DNA from: an uncultured Clostridia bacterium
Lineage (GTDB): Bacteria > Bacillota > Clostridia > Christensenellales > Pumilibacteraceae
DNA length: 28,612 bases
Direction of reading: 5' to 3'
Assembly: GCA_934229275.1 (NCBI GenBank)
Contig: CAKQDN010000025.1
Coordinates: 1 to 28,612, forward strand
The translations under genes and the position numbers were made by a program. The notes under the pieces are model-generated. The model did no database searches. It had not been told where the DNA came from and saw nothing but the letters and a program-made list of their open reading frames with translations. How positions within the stretch are numbered: the stretch's first letter is position 1; each line of letters starts with the position of its first letter. Below, piece after piece: positions 7,399 through 15,717 of the stretch.

Positions 7399-8229
7399 AT
7401 GTACAAAATTTTAGGCAAAAAAACGTTGGCGCCACGCGTAAACGAATATGTTATTTCCGCCCCCGACGTCGCTACACACGCGCATCCCGGGCAATTTATA
7501 ATTCTTCGCGTGGACGAAGAGGGCGAGCGCATACCCTTCACTATCTGCGACTTCGATAAAGAGGCAGGAACGGTGACTATTCTCGTTCAGGAGGTCGGCT
7601 ATTCGACGGCAAAACTCGCAGCCGTACCCGAAGGCGGCAGTATCTGCGATTTCGTCGGACCGCTCGGAATCCCGACCGACCTCGGTGCATACGAAAGAAT
7701 CGCGCTCGTAGGAGGCGGAATAGGCAGCGCGGTCATATTTCCGCAGGCAAAAAAACTGCACGCGGAAGGAAAGAGTTGCGACGTCGTTCTGGGCGCCCGT
7801 ACGAGCGAACTTATCATGTACGAAACACGGTTCCGCGAAAACTGCGACAATCTTTTTATCGCCACCGACGATGGAAGCGCCGGAATTAAAGGACTGGTCA
7901 CCGACGCACTGAAGCCCGGCTTGGACGAGAAAAAATACGACTGCGTAATGGCGGTCGGACCGCTTCGCATGATGAAGGCGGTGTGCGATCTCACGGCAAA
8001 ATATAACGTAAAAACGGTCGTCAGCATGAATCCTCTGATGGTGGACGGCACGGGAATGTGCGGCTGCTGCCGTGTTACCGTGGGCGGCGTAGTTAAGTAC
8101 GCCTGCGTGGACGGACCGGAATTCGACGGTCACGAAGTGGACTGGGACAACGCGATTTTGCGCCTTAACGCCTATAAAGAGCAGGAAAAAGAACATTATT
8201 GTAAAATGACGGGAGAGTTGCGGAAATGA
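7399..8229 (+). CDS. nfnA: NADH-dependent ferredoxin:NADP+ oxidoreductase, small subunit NfnA
   Basis: The small subunit of the electron-bifurcating NfnAB complex, which couples NADH and reduced ferredoxin to NADP+ reduction. It has a ferredoxin-reductase fold. The FAD motif RIPFTI (44-49) and nucleotide-binding VGGGIG (104-109) are visible. The C-terminal [2Fe-2S] ligands lie in DGTGMCGCCR and YACVDGPEFDGH; an aspartate plus three cysteines (D216, C221, C224, C236) fit the Nfn type. The extra cysteine in CGCCR replaces the usual CGACR. It overlaps nfnB by 4 bases (ATGA). A sulfide or dihydroorotate dehydrogenase electron-transfer subunit is the alternative, but the large-subunit neighbour favours Nfn. 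Confidence 0.88.
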   Translation: MYKILGKKTLAPRVNEYVISAPDVATHAHPGQFIILRVDEEGERIPFTICDFDKEAGTVTILVQEVGYSTAKLAAVPEGGSICDFVGPLGIPTDLGAYERIALVGGGIGSAVIFPQAKKLHAEGKSCDVVLGARTSELIMYETRFRENCDNLFIATDDGSAGIKGLVTDALKPGLDEKKYDCVMAVGPLRMMKAVCDLTAKYNVKTVVSMNPLMVDGTGMCGCCRVTVGGVVKYACVDGPEFDGHEVDWDNAILRLNAYKEQEKEHYCKMTGELRK

Positions 8230-9611
8230 CGGATCAGGCAAGACATAATCTTCCGGAGCGCGATCCGAAAGAAAGAAGGGCGGATTTTAAAGAAGTCACG
8301 CTCGGGTTCGACCTCAAAACGGTCGTAGCCGAAGCCGAACGCTGCCTCGGTTGCAAGAACGCGCCTTGCATGCAGGGTTGTCCCGTTTCCGTGCATATCC
8401 CCGAGATGATGGCGGCGGTCAAAAAAGGCGACTTTGCGGCGGCTGCCGGAATAGTTAAAAGCACCAACTTTCTGCCGTCCGTGTGCGGCAGAGTATGTCC
8501 GCAAGAAGTACAGTGCGAAAGCAAGTGCGTCCGCGGAATTAAAGGCAGTGCGGTAGCGATTGGCGCGGTCGAGCGTTTCGTGGGCGATTATGCGCTCGGA
8601 AGCGAAGAAAAAACGCCGAGTCTGCCCGAAACAGGCAAAAAAGCGGCTGTCGTCGGCAGCGGTCCGAGCGGACTGACGTGCGCGGCAACGCTTTTAAAAG
8701 CAGGAATAGCGGTCGATATATACGAATCGCTGCATAAAGCAGGCGGCGTGCTGGAATACGGCATACCCGAATTCCGTCTGCCGAAATCGCTCGTAAAAAA
8801 AGAAATCGACAGCGTTATCGCGCTCGGAGCAAACGTTTACACCGACAAAGTGGTCGGCAAAACCGTAACGATCGACGAACTCGAACAAAAGTACGACGCC
8901 GTGTTCATAGGCAGCGGAGCCGGACTTCCGATGTTCATGAACGTGCCGGGCGAAAGTCTTAACGGCGTGCTGTCCGCCAACGAATATTTAACGCGAATCA
9001 ACCTTATGGGCGCGTATAAACCCGATTGCGCGACGCCTGTCATGAGAGGCAAAAACGTCGTGGTCGTGGGTGCGGGTAACGTCGCCATGGACGCCGCCAG
9101 ATGCGCCGTTCGTATGGGCGCGGAAAGCGTAACCGTCGTGTACAGAAGAAGTCGCGACGAAATGCCTGCGCGAAAAGAAGAAGTGCGCCACGCCGAAGAA
9201 GAGGGCGTAATTTTCGAATTTTTGTCCAATCCCGTTCGCTTTATCGGCGACGAAAAGGGTAATCTCGTCGGAGCCGAGTGCATAAAAATGCGGCTGGGCG
9301 AGCCGGATTCGAGCGGCAGACGTCGTCCCGAACCGATAGAGGGAAGCAAATACGAAATAAGAGCCGACATGGCGATAATCGCGCTCGGAACTTCGCCCAA
9401 TCCGCTGTTGTCACGATCATGTCCGGAACTGAAAACGGGCAGACGCGGCACGCTCGAAACGGACGACAACCTTAAAACGAGCCTTGAAAACGTGTACGCC
9501 GGCGGTGACGCCGTCACGGGTGCTGCAACGGTAATTCTCGCCATGGGCGCGGGCAAAAAGGCTGCCGAAAGCATAATACGCAAACTAGCCGGAGAAGAAA
9601 AATGTTTATAG
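8226..9611 (+). CDS. nfnB: NADH-dependent ferredoxin:NADP+ oxidoreductase, large subunit NfnB (GltD-like)
   Basis: The large subunit of NfnAB, homologous to the small subunit of NADPH-dependent glutamate synthase. It carries the bifurcating FAD, the NADP site and two [4Fe-4S] clusters. Cysteines 40, 43, 48 and 52 (CLGCKNAPCMQGC) and 87, 91, 97 and 101 form the N-terminal cluster region. The FAD dinucleotide fold is VVGSGPSGL (near 142). The NADP fold is VVVVGAGNVAMDAARCA, with VYRRSRDEMPAR after it. At 461 residues it has the length expected for NfnB. It overlaps nfnA by 4 bases and obgE by 10. No glutamate synthase large subunit is nearby, which supports Nfn over GltD. Confidence 0.88.
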   Translation: MTDQARHNLPERDPKERRADFKEVTLGFDLKTVVAEAERCLGCKNAPCMQGCPVSVHIPEMMAAVKKGDFAAAAGIVKSTNFLPSVCGRVCPQEVQCESKCVRGIKGSAVAIGAVERFVGDYALGSEEKTPSLPETGKKAAVVGSGPSGLTCAATLLKAGIAVDIYESLHKAGGVLEYGIPEFRLPKSLVKKEIDSVIALGANVYTDKVVGKTVTIDELEQKYDAVFIGSGAGLPMFMNVPGESLNGVLSANEYLTRINLMGAYKPDCATPVMRGKNVVVVGAGNVAMDAARCAVRMGAESVTVVYRRSRDEMPARKEEVRHAEEEGVIFEFLSNPVRFIGDEKGNLVGAECIKMRLGEPDSSGRRRPEPIEGSKYEIRADMAIIALGTSPNPLLSRSCPELKTGRRGTLETDDNLKTSLENVYAGGDAVTGAATVILAMGAGKKAAESIIRKLAGEEKCL

Positions 9612-10858
9612 ATCACGCAAAAATTTTCATAAAAGCAGGCGACGGCGGCAACGGATGTACCTCGTTCTATACCGAAAAATACATCGCTAACGGCGGACCC
9701 GACGGCGGCGACGGCGGAAAAGGCGGCGACGTCGTTTTCGAAGTCGATCCCAATATGAGTTCGCTTGCCGATTTCCGCTTCGCAAAACTCTATAAAGCGG
9801 AGGACGGCGGCAACGGCTCGGGCAAATTCTGCCACGGTAAGTGCGCGCCCGACCTTATAATCAAAGTGCCGCGCGGAACGGTCATTCGCGATGAGGAAAC
9901 GGGCGGAATCATTGCCGACATGTTCGACGAGAACGCTCACGTCGTCGCGCTTAAAGGCGGAATAGGAGGTAAGGGCAACGCAAGATTCAAGTCGTCGCGT
10001 CGTCAGGCTCCGGCATTTTCGCAAAGCGGCAAAAAAACCGAGAAAAAGAGCGTTCTGCTCGAACTCAAAACCATTGCGGACGTCGGACTCGTGGGCTACC
10101 CGAACGTCGGTAAAAGTACGCTTTTGTCCGTGATTTCGTCCGCTCGTCCCAAAATAGCAAACTATCACTTCACGACGCTTTCGCCCAACCTCGGCGTGGT
10201 GTCCTACTACGACCATAATTTCGTGGTTGCCGACATCCCCGGGCTTATCGACGGAGCAAGCGAAGGAGCCGGGCTCGGTCACGACTTTCTGCGCCATATC
10301 GAGCGCACCCGCCTTATCGTTCACGTCGTCGATATAAGCGGCAGCGAAGGACGCGACCCTGCCGACGACTACTTCAAGATAAATTCCGAACTTAAAGGCT
10401 ACTCGGAAAAATTGGGCGAACTTCCGCAGATAGTCGCGCTCAGCAAAGCCGACATGGCGACGGAAGAGCAAATCGCCGATTTCGAAAAGAAAACGGGAGT
10501 AAAAGGTATTCCGATCTGCTCGATAATAGGCGAAAACGTGGATTTGCTCATTAAAACGATATACGAAAAACTTTGCACGCTGCCGCCCGTAAGTCCCATG
10601 GAATTCGAGCCGTTCGAGTACGAGGACAAGTCCACGCGTGATTTTTACATCATGCGCGACGACGACGGCGCATTCGAAATCTGCGGCGGACTTATGGACG
10701 AACTCGCACGCAACGTCGTTATCGACAACTACGACAGTTTCAAATACTTCCAGAAACAACTCAAAGATCGCGGCGTAATCAAGGCACTGCGTAAAGCAGG
10801 CGCAAAGGACGGCGACCTTATCCGCATCATGGATATCGAATTCGACTACGTTGAATAA
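9602..10858 (+). CDS. obgE: GTPase Obg
   Basis: Obg is an essential GTPase of 50S ribosome assembly and stress signalling. The glycine-rich Obg fold (1-155) has the GGPDGGDGGKGGDV stretch. The G domain has G1 GYPNVGKST (165-173), the FTTL switch and G3 DIPGLIDGAS. The C-terminal OCT domain (about 345-418) includes the conserved FxxxLKDRGVIKALRKAG pattern. At 418 residues it has the Firmicute length. G4 reads SKAD instead of NKxD (281-284), and the G5 region reads CSII where SA is usual. The start has GGAG 7 bases upstream, inside nfnB. It overlaps the next gene by 8 bases. Confidence 0.96.
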   Translation: MFIDHAKIFIKAGDGGNGCTSFYTEKYIANGGPDGGDGGKGGDVVFEVDPNMSSLADFRFAKLYKAEDGGNGSGKFCHGKCAPDLIIKVPRGTVIRDEETGGIIADMFDENAHVVALKGGIGGKGNARFKSSRRQAPAFSQSGKKTEKKSVLLELKTIADVGLVGYPNVGKSTLLSVISSARPKIANYHFTTLSPNLGVVSYYDHNFVVADIPGLIDGASEGAGLGHDFLRHIERTRLIVHVVDISGSEGRDPADDYFKINSELKGYSEKLGELPQIVALSKADMATEEQIADFEKKTGVKGIPICSIIGENVDLLIKTIYEKLCTLPPVSPMEFEPFEYEDKSTRDFYIMRDDDGAFEICGGLMDELARNVVIDNYDSFKYFQKQLKDRGVIKALRKAGAKDGDLIRIMDIEFDYVE

Positions 10859-12008
10859 CTCTCATGAAAAAGCGACCGCGCTGTACGGCGGCAGTTTCAA
10901 TCCCCCGACGCTCGCGCATTTAAGCGTTATCGAAGGGCTTAGTAAACGTTTCGGCAAAACAATCGTGATGCCGACGAAAATCTCGCCTTTCAAGATAGGA
11001 GCGGATAAAATCTGCGACGCCGACCGACTGAATCTATTGAAGCAGTGCTGCGGCGGGATGAAAAACGTCGAGGTTTCCGACCTCGAAATAAAGCGCGACG
11101 GAGTGAGTTACACGTTTTTGACGGTCGAAGAACTGAAAAAAACGTACGAAAATCTGTTCCTCGTCATGGGAACGGACAACATCGAAGGGCTTCACGGATG
11201 GAAAAACGCGGACGAAATAATGCGCTCGTGCATCGTGTACTTCGTTCCGCGCCCCGGCTTCCCGTTTACCGATAAAGACGAAAAAGAACTTCTTTCCCTC
11301 GGTTGCCGCTACGAAATCGCCGATTTTACCGGCTGCGACGGCTCGTCCACGCTGGTTTCGGTCGCAAACGCGTTCGGTAAACTCGATAGCGTCGTGCCGA
11401 AAGAGACCACGGAGTATATAAAAAGCAATCGTCTGTTCGAGCAGTACTTTTTCGTTCGCGACCTGTTCGATAAATACGGCGTCAAGCAGTCGCGGCGAGA
11501 TCACACTTACGGAGTGGTAAAAGCGGCGATAACGCTTGCCTCGATTTACGGCGCCGACGTGAAAAAAGCGATTTTGGCATCTCTGTTGCACGACTGCGGC
11601 AAATACGTCACGGTGTCCGACCTCGAAAAAAAAGGTTTTCCGTTCGACGACGAGGCGAAAAACGCCTGCGCTCCCGTCGAGCACTGCTATACGAGCGAAG
11701 CGATTGCGCGCTACGACCTTAAAATAACCGACGAGGAAGTGCTGCGAGCAATCCGCCTGCACACCACGGGCGATAAAAATATGACCACGCTCGAAAAAAT
11801 CGTGTTCTGCGCCGACTACGTCGAAGAGGGCAGAACCACTCCCGGCGTCGAACCGATACGGCAAAAAATCGTATGCGATCTCGACGGAGCGATGCTCGAT
11901 ATATTAAACGCAACGATAAAATATCTTAATAGCAAACACGCCGATATCGATAAGCGCACGCTCGCTTGTCGCGATTGGATGGAAAAAACGATACGAAAAG
12001 GAGAATAA
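10851..12008 (+). CDS. nadD: Fused NadD-like adenylyltransferase and YqeK-like HD hydrolase
   Basis: The N-terminal half (1-195) resembles nicotinate-mononucleotide adenylyltransferase, which makes the dinucleotide precursor of NAD; GVSYTFLTVEEL and GTDNIEGLHGWKNADEI are typical. The C-terminal half (200-385) is a YqeK HD domain, with H218, H247-D248, H278 and D322. YqeK proteins cleave Ap4A symmetrically. These are usually two adjacent genes; here they form one frame. Active-site variants in NadD are TLAH (20-23) for HxGH, SPFK (45-48) for PPHK, and SSTLVS (165-170) for SSTxxR. The start is TTG 10851, overlapping the obgE stop, with a weak SD; no better in-frame start exists. The adenylyl substrate is not certain. 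Confidence 0.85.
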   Translation: MNNSHEKATALYGGSFNPPTLAHLSVIEGLSKRFGKTIVMPTKISPFKIGADKICDADRLNLLKQCCGGMKNVEVSDLEIKRDGVSYTFLTVEELKKTYENLFLVMGTDNIEGLHGWKNADEIMRSCIVYFVPRPGFPFTDKDEKELLSLGCRYEIADFTGCDGSSTLVSVANAFGKLDSVVPKETTEYIKSNRLFEQYFFVRDLFDKYGVKQSRRDHTYGVVKAAITLASIYGADVKKAILASLLHDCGKYVTVSDLEKKGFPFDDEAKNACAPVEHCYTSEAIARYDLKITDEEVLRAIRLHTTGDKNMTTLEKIVFCADYVEEGRTTPGVEPIRQKIVCDLDGAMLDILNATIKYLNSKHADIDKRTLACRDWMEKTIRKGE

Positions 12009-12011
12009 AAA

Positions 12012-12398
12012 GTGTTAATAACAACCGAATGGCTTGACGAACTCGACTTAAACGATACCGACGTTCTGGCAACTGCCGCAGCGCGCCTTTTAGACTCAAA
12101 AAAAGGCAAGGACGTGACGATAGTGGACGTGCGCGGTAAAACAGTTGTCGCCGACTACTTCGTCATCGCGAGCGCGACATCGACCACCGCGGTCCGCGCG
12201 CTCACCGACTATGTATGCGAAGAACTGGAAAAACGCGGTGTGAAAATCACTCATCGCGACATCGACCCCAAGTGGGCGGCGGTGGATATCGGAGGAGTGA
12301 TATTGCACGTTTTCTACGACGAACTGCGCGAATTCTATTCTATCGAAAGACTTTGGTCGGACGGCGGCAACGTAAAAGTGTTTAAGGACGCCGACTGA
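12012..12398 (+). CDS. rsfS: Ribosome silencing factor RsfS
   Basis: RsfS (YbeB/DUF143) binds ribosomal protein L14 and blocks subunit joining under starvation. The family core VADYFVIASATSTTAVRA, the middle segment HRDIDPKWAAVDIG and VFYDELREFYSIERLW are all present. At 128 residues it is normal. The start is GTG, with AAGGAG in the end of the preceding gene. The nadD-yqeK-rsfS order is the standard Firmicute arrangement. It overlaps the following gene by one base (TGATG). Confidence 0.95.
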   Translation: MLITTEWLDELDLNDTDVLATAAARLLDSKKGKDVTIVDVRGKTVVADYFVIASATSTTAVRALTDYVCEELEKRGVKITHRDIDPKWAAVDIGGVILHVFYDELREFYSIERLWSDGGNVKVFKDAD

Positions 12399-13309
12399 TG
12401 GAAATCGGAATAAACGCGTGGCTTCAACGCTTTTCAGTCCCCTTTCTGGATTGGATAGCAATTGCGATAACCTACCTCGGTGACGAAATATTTTTCATTG
12501 CGATCGCGGTCGTGCTTTTTTGGTGCGTGGACAAAAAATTCGGCTTCCGCGTCATGAACGTCTACCTTATAAGCGCGGCTTCCATGGCAGGAATGAAGCA
12601 GATTTTCCGCCGTCCCCGTCCGTTCGAAACCGGTGAAGTGCGGTCGATAGGCGCAAAAAGCAGCGGATATTCTTTCCCGAGCGGTCACTCGCACTCCGTC
12701 GCGAGCATGACCACGCAAGCCGCCATTAAATTCCGTAAAGCGGTGACTATAATCGTCGGAGCGATAATAACCGCTCTCGTCATGTTGTCGCGCGTGTACC
12801 TCGGGCAGCACTATGTAAGCGACGTGCTGGCAGGCTGCTCGCTCGGAATAATCCTCGGCATAACGCTCACTTTTCTGTACGGATTTATCGAAAAATACGA
12901 CCGAAAGTTCTGCTTCGTCGTCGCGCCGCTTTGCCTTATCGCCGCGATTATTCTTGCCGTTATGAACGTGGAAAGCGGTCAGGTGTACGACGTTCTGGGC
13001 GGATACGGCGCGCTTACGCTTGCATATACGCTCGAGAACAAATTCGTCGGATTAAATGTCGGATGTTCGTGGAAAAAGCAGACGGTTAAAGTGGTACTGG
13101 GGCTTATAATCACGCTTGCGGCAAAGGAAGAACTTAAATACCTGTTTATCGCGCTTAACTTTACTCATCCGCTCTTGTACTCGTTTTTGCGTTACGCGCT
13201 TGTGGCTTTTACGGCTCTGTTCGTCGTTCCGCTCGTTTTCAAATCGTTGGGACTGAACGGCAAAGACGAAAACATGCGATTGATGCAGAAACAACCGCTT
13301 GCAAAATAA
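12398..13309 (+). CDS. PAP2-family membrane phosphatase
   Basis: A multi-pass membrane phosphatase with all three PAP2 motifs: KQIFRRPRP (K-x6-RP, 67-75), PSGH (94-97) and SRVYLGQHYVSD (S-R-x5-H-x3-D, 131-142). The active site is expected on the outer face. Likely substrates are lipid phosphates such as undecaprenyl pyrophosphate or phosphatidic acid, but the sequence does not settle this. About seven or eight hydrophobic segments span 303 residues. The part after residue 165 (several helices and a basic tail) extends beyond the minimal PAP2 core. It overlaps rsfS by one base; AAGGA lies 9 bases before the ATG. Confidence 0.9.
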   Translation: MEIGINAWLQRFSVPFLDWIAIAITYLGDEIFFIAIAVVLFWCVDKKFGFRVMNVYLISAASMAGMKQIFRRPRPFETGEVRSIGAKSSGYSFPSGHSHSVASMTTQAAIKFRKAVTIIVGAIITALVMLSRVYLGQHYVSDVLAGCSLGIILGITLTFLYGFIEKYDRKFCFVVAPLCLIAAIILAVMNVESGQVYDVLGGYGALTLAYTLENKFVGLNVGCSWKKQTVKVVLGLIITLAAKEELKYLFIALNFTHPLLYSFLRYALVAFTALFVVPLVFKSLGLNGKDENMRLMQKQPLAK

Positions 13310-13351
13310 TATTTTACGGGAAAACGATGAAATAAAACTTCGAGGACTACG

Positions 13352-13969
13352 ATGAAAGTACTTACGAAAAAAAGAAAAATAACCAAATATATATCGATGA
13401 TCGCCGTGTTCGTCGCGCTCGGATATGCGCTCAGTTATCTCGAAATACCCATGCCGGCGCCCATAACCTTTTTGAAACTGGACTTTTCCAACGTTATGAC
13501 CATGCTGTGCGGATTCACGCTCGGACCGATATCGATGGTCGTGTGCGAGGGACTTAAACAACTGCTATGGTTTTTAACTCATTCCACGACCGGCGGAGTG
13601 GGCGAACTCGGTAACTTTATAATGACCGTGTCGTATGCGATTATTCCGTCGGTCATGTACAGATTCAAAAAAGGAAGAGTCACCGTGCTTATCGGGCTTG
13701 CCGCAGGCTGCTTTATGCAGGTTGTGTCGGCACTGCTTGTAAACCGCTTTATCACGTTTCCGCTTTATATGGGCGACGGAGCGGCGCAGGTTTTCGAAAG
13801 CGTCTTTCCGTATATGATAGCGTTCAATATCGGAAAAGCGCTGCTCGTAAGTTTAATCACGTTCTTCTTGTATAAAAGCCTGTCGCGCTCGCTTAAATAC
13901 CTGTTCGGAGAAGAGGAGAAAGTCGCAGACGGGAACGTAGAGAAAAAAGAAGGGAAAGACGTTGAATAA
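13352..13969 (+). CDS. ECF transporter S component, RibU-like
   Basis: A substrate-binding membrane subunit of an energy-coupling-factor vitamin importer, about six hydrophobic helices in 205 residues. LKLDFSNVMTMLCGFTLGP and GGVGELGNFIM resemble the riboflavin-specific RibU pattern, so riboflavin is the likely cargo. The ECF ATPases and T subunit are not in this window, as is usual for group II ECF systems. The C-terminal tail is charged (residues 180-205). GAGG lies 7 bases before the ATG. The 42-base gap upstream is too short for an FMN riboswitch. Confidence 0.78.
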   Translation: MKVLTKKRKITKYISMIAVFVALGYALSYLEIPMPAPITFLKLDFSNVMTMLCGFTLGPISMVVCEGLKQLLWFLTHSTTGGVGELGNFIMTVSYAIIPSVMYRFKKGRVTVLIGLAAGCFMQVVSALLVNRFITFPLYMGDGAAQVFESVFPYMIAFNIGKALLVSLITFFLYKSLSRSLKYLFGEEEKVADGNVEKKEGKDVE

Positions 13970-14378
13970 AATAATAAGTCACGGCGAAAAACAAACGTTC
14001 GATTTTGCTTTCGATATGGCAAAAAAGGCGTTCGGCGGCGAAGTAATCACGCTTTCGGGTGAACTCGGAGCAGGCAAAACCGTGTTTACGAAGGGCTTTG
14101 CGGCAGGGCTCGGAATAGATCGCGAAATAACCAGTCCGACGTTCACCATCATGAACGAGTATAAGGGAAGAGTGCTTTCGCTGTGCCATATCGACGCCTA
14201 CCGCCTCGGAAGCGGAGAGGAAGCGTATGCGGCAGGGCTGTGCGACTATATCGGAGAAGAAAACCATGTGTGCGTAATCGAATGGGCGCAAAATATATCG
14301 TCCGTTCTGCCCGATAACGCCGTTAAAATCGAGATAAAATACGTGGACGAAAACACGAGGGAGATAACAGTTTTATGA
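13962..14378 (+). CDS. tsaE: tRNA threonylcarbamoyladenosine biosynthesis ATPase TsaE
   Basis: TsaE is the ATPase that drives the TsaB-TsaD complex making t6A37 on ANN-decoding tRNAs. The Walker A GELGAGKT (33-40), the SPTFTIMNEY switch region and HIDAYRLGS are family hallmarks, and IEWAQNI is the conserved C-terminal motif. At 138 residues it is slightly short but complete. The start is TTG, overlapping the ECF gene by 8 bases, with AGGGA upstream. TsaB follows one gene later. TsaD is not in this window. Confidence 0.95.
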   Translation: MNKIISHGEKQTFDFAFDMAKKAFGGEVITLSGELGAGKTVFTKGFAAGLGIDREITSPTFTIMNEYKGRVLSLCHIDAYRLGSGEEAYAAGLCDYIGEENHVCVIEWAQNISSVLPDNAVKIEIKYVDENTREITVL

Positions 14379-14671
14379 ACATGACAAGCAAACAGCGCGC
14401 CAATTTAAGAAGTATGGCAAGCACGATAGACCCCGTTTTTCAGATAGGCAAGGGCGGTGTGTCCGACGCGCTTCTGGAAGGGCTCGACGCCGCGCTCGAA
14501 AAACGCGAACTCATCAAAATAACCGTTCTTCGCAATTGCGAGAAGAAAGCAAAGGAACTCATCGGTTCTCTTGCCGAAGCGTTGTCCGCCGAACCCGTAA
14601 CCGCGGTCGGCAGCAAAATCGTACTGTACAGAAGAAGCAAAAACGATAAAATTCAGCACATCGAGTTTTAG
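14375..14671 (+). CDS. yhbY: CRS1/YhbY-type ribosome assembly RNA-binding protein
   Basis: A single CRM (YhbY) domain of 98 residues that binds rRNA during 50S assembly. The starting segment SKQRANLRSMA, the loop FQIGKGGVSDAL and the ELIKITVL strand are typical. It overlaps tsaE by 4 bases (ATGA); a second in-frame ATG at 14381 is also possible. In many Firmicutes yhbY sits beside nadD, but here it lies between tsaE and tsaB. Confidence 0.93.
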   Translation: MNMTSKQRANLRSMASTIDPVFQIGKGGVSDALLEGLDAALEKRELIKITVLRNCEKKAKELIGSLAEALSAEPVTAVGSKIVLYRRSKNDKIQHIEF

Positions 14672-14672
14672 C

Positions 14673-15284
14673 ATGAAATACGTAATGATAAACACAGCCG
14701 GCAAAACGACCGAAATTCTGGTCGCAAACGGCGATAAAACCGAGTGGTACTGCGATCCCGACGGCTTGCAGGCGTCCAAAACGCTGCTGCCCGAAATCGA
14801 TAAACTGCTGGATAAATCGGGACTTACTCCGCTAAATTGCGACTTTTTCGGCTGCGTTACGGGGCCCGGCTCGTTTACCGGAATAAGAATAGGCGTAGTG
14901 ACGGTTAAGTCGTTGTGCTACGCGCTCGGAAAAAGCGCGAAAGCGGTCAGTTACAACCGAATGATCGCACTTCCGCACGGAGGAAAAGTCCTGTCGGTCG
15001 TGTACGGCTGGGCGGATATGTACTACGTCGCGACCTATGACGAACACGAAGAAACGCTCGCTCCCGTCGCCATGAAAAAGAGCGAAGCGGAAAGTTTTAT
15101 ATCCGGTCACGGCGACTGTCTGCTCGTTACCGACGCGCGCTCGAATACGGCGTTCGGAGGAAGTCTTGCGGACGAGAAAGAGTGCATGCGTCTTGCCGCC
15201 GAAAAAAGTCCGCTTATAGACGGCGAAACGCTCGAACCTCTGTACGCGATGCTGTCGCAAGCCGAGCGTGAAAAACAGAAATGA
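14673..15284 (+). CDS. tsaB: tRNA threonylcarbamoyladenosine biosynthesis protein TsaB
   Basis: TsaB is the non-catalytic partner of TsaD in the t6A synthase. The key segment TGPGSFTGIRIGVVTVKSL (about 63-81) is well conserved. The ASKF-fold N-terminus is short (MKYVMINTAGKTTEI). The second half diverges, as is normal in this family. At 203 residues it is somewhat short but in range. It follows yhbY by one base, has only a weak SD, and overlaps rimI by 4 bases, so translation is probably coupled. Confidence 0.94.
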   Translation: MKYVMINTAGKTTEILVANGDKTEWYCDPDGLQASKTLLPEIDKLLDKSGLTPLNCDFFGCVTGPGSFTGIRIGVVTVKSLCYALGKSAKAVSYNRMIALPHGGKVLSVVYGWADMYYVATYDEHEETLAPVAMKKSEAESFISGHGDCLLVTDARSNTAFGGSLADEKECMRLAAEKSPLIDGETLEPLYAMLSQAEREKQK

Positions 15285-15706
15285 TACGGCAGGCAAAAAA
15301 AAGCGATATTAAATGCATTGCCGCCGCCGAAAAACGGTATATAGAGTGCGCCTGGACGGAAAATCAACTTCTCGAAGCGTTCGAAAGCGAAACGTATTCC
15401 TTTTTCGTGGACGAAGAGAACGGAGAGTCGCGCGCATACGGCTTTATTCAGTGGATAGCGGACGAGGGCGACGTGTGTAATATCGCGGTAGAGGAGCAAT
15501 ATCGTCACCAAGGTCTTGCGAGCGGCATATTAAGAGTTATGGAAGAAAAAGCGAAGGAACGAAACGTAACCCGCCTTTTTCTGGAAGTCAGCGAAGCCAA
15601 CGCGGCAGCCATAACTCTCTACAACAAAAACGGCTTCGGCGAACTTTACAGGAGGGCAAATTACTACGGCAAACACGCCGCTATAGTAATGGAAAAGAAA
15701 GTTTAG
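15281..15706 (+). CDS. rimI: Ribosomal protein S18-alanine N-acetyltransferase-like GNAT enzyme
   Basis: A GNAT-fold acetyltransferase of 141 residues. The acetyl-CoA pyrophosphate loop is EEQYRHQGLASGIL (R/Q-x-x-G-x-A/G). The LEVSEANAAAITLYNKNGF segment and the C-terminal RRANYYGKHAAIVMEKK are typical of RimI, which acetylates the N-terminus of S18. Position after tsaB is the usual genomic context. It overlaps tsaB by 4 bases. Confidence 0.9.
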   Translation: MIRQAKKSDIKCIAAAEKRYIECAWTENQLLEAFESETYSFFVDEENGESRAYGFIQWIADEGDVCNIAVEEQYRHQGLASGILRVMEEKAKERNVTRLFLEVSEANAAAITLYNKNGFGELYRRANYYGKHAAIVMEKKV

Positions 15707-15717
15707 CCGGAGGAAAA

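Noticed and set aside
8837..10759. A 640-residue open frame antisense to nfnB and obgE
   Set aside because: It runs across two unrelated conserved genes on the other strand and has no domain, ribosome-binding site or promoter. It is a by-product of codon bias.
13310..13351. FMN riboswitch before the RibU-like gene
   Set aside because: The gap is 42 bases and has no conserved FMN-aptamer segments.
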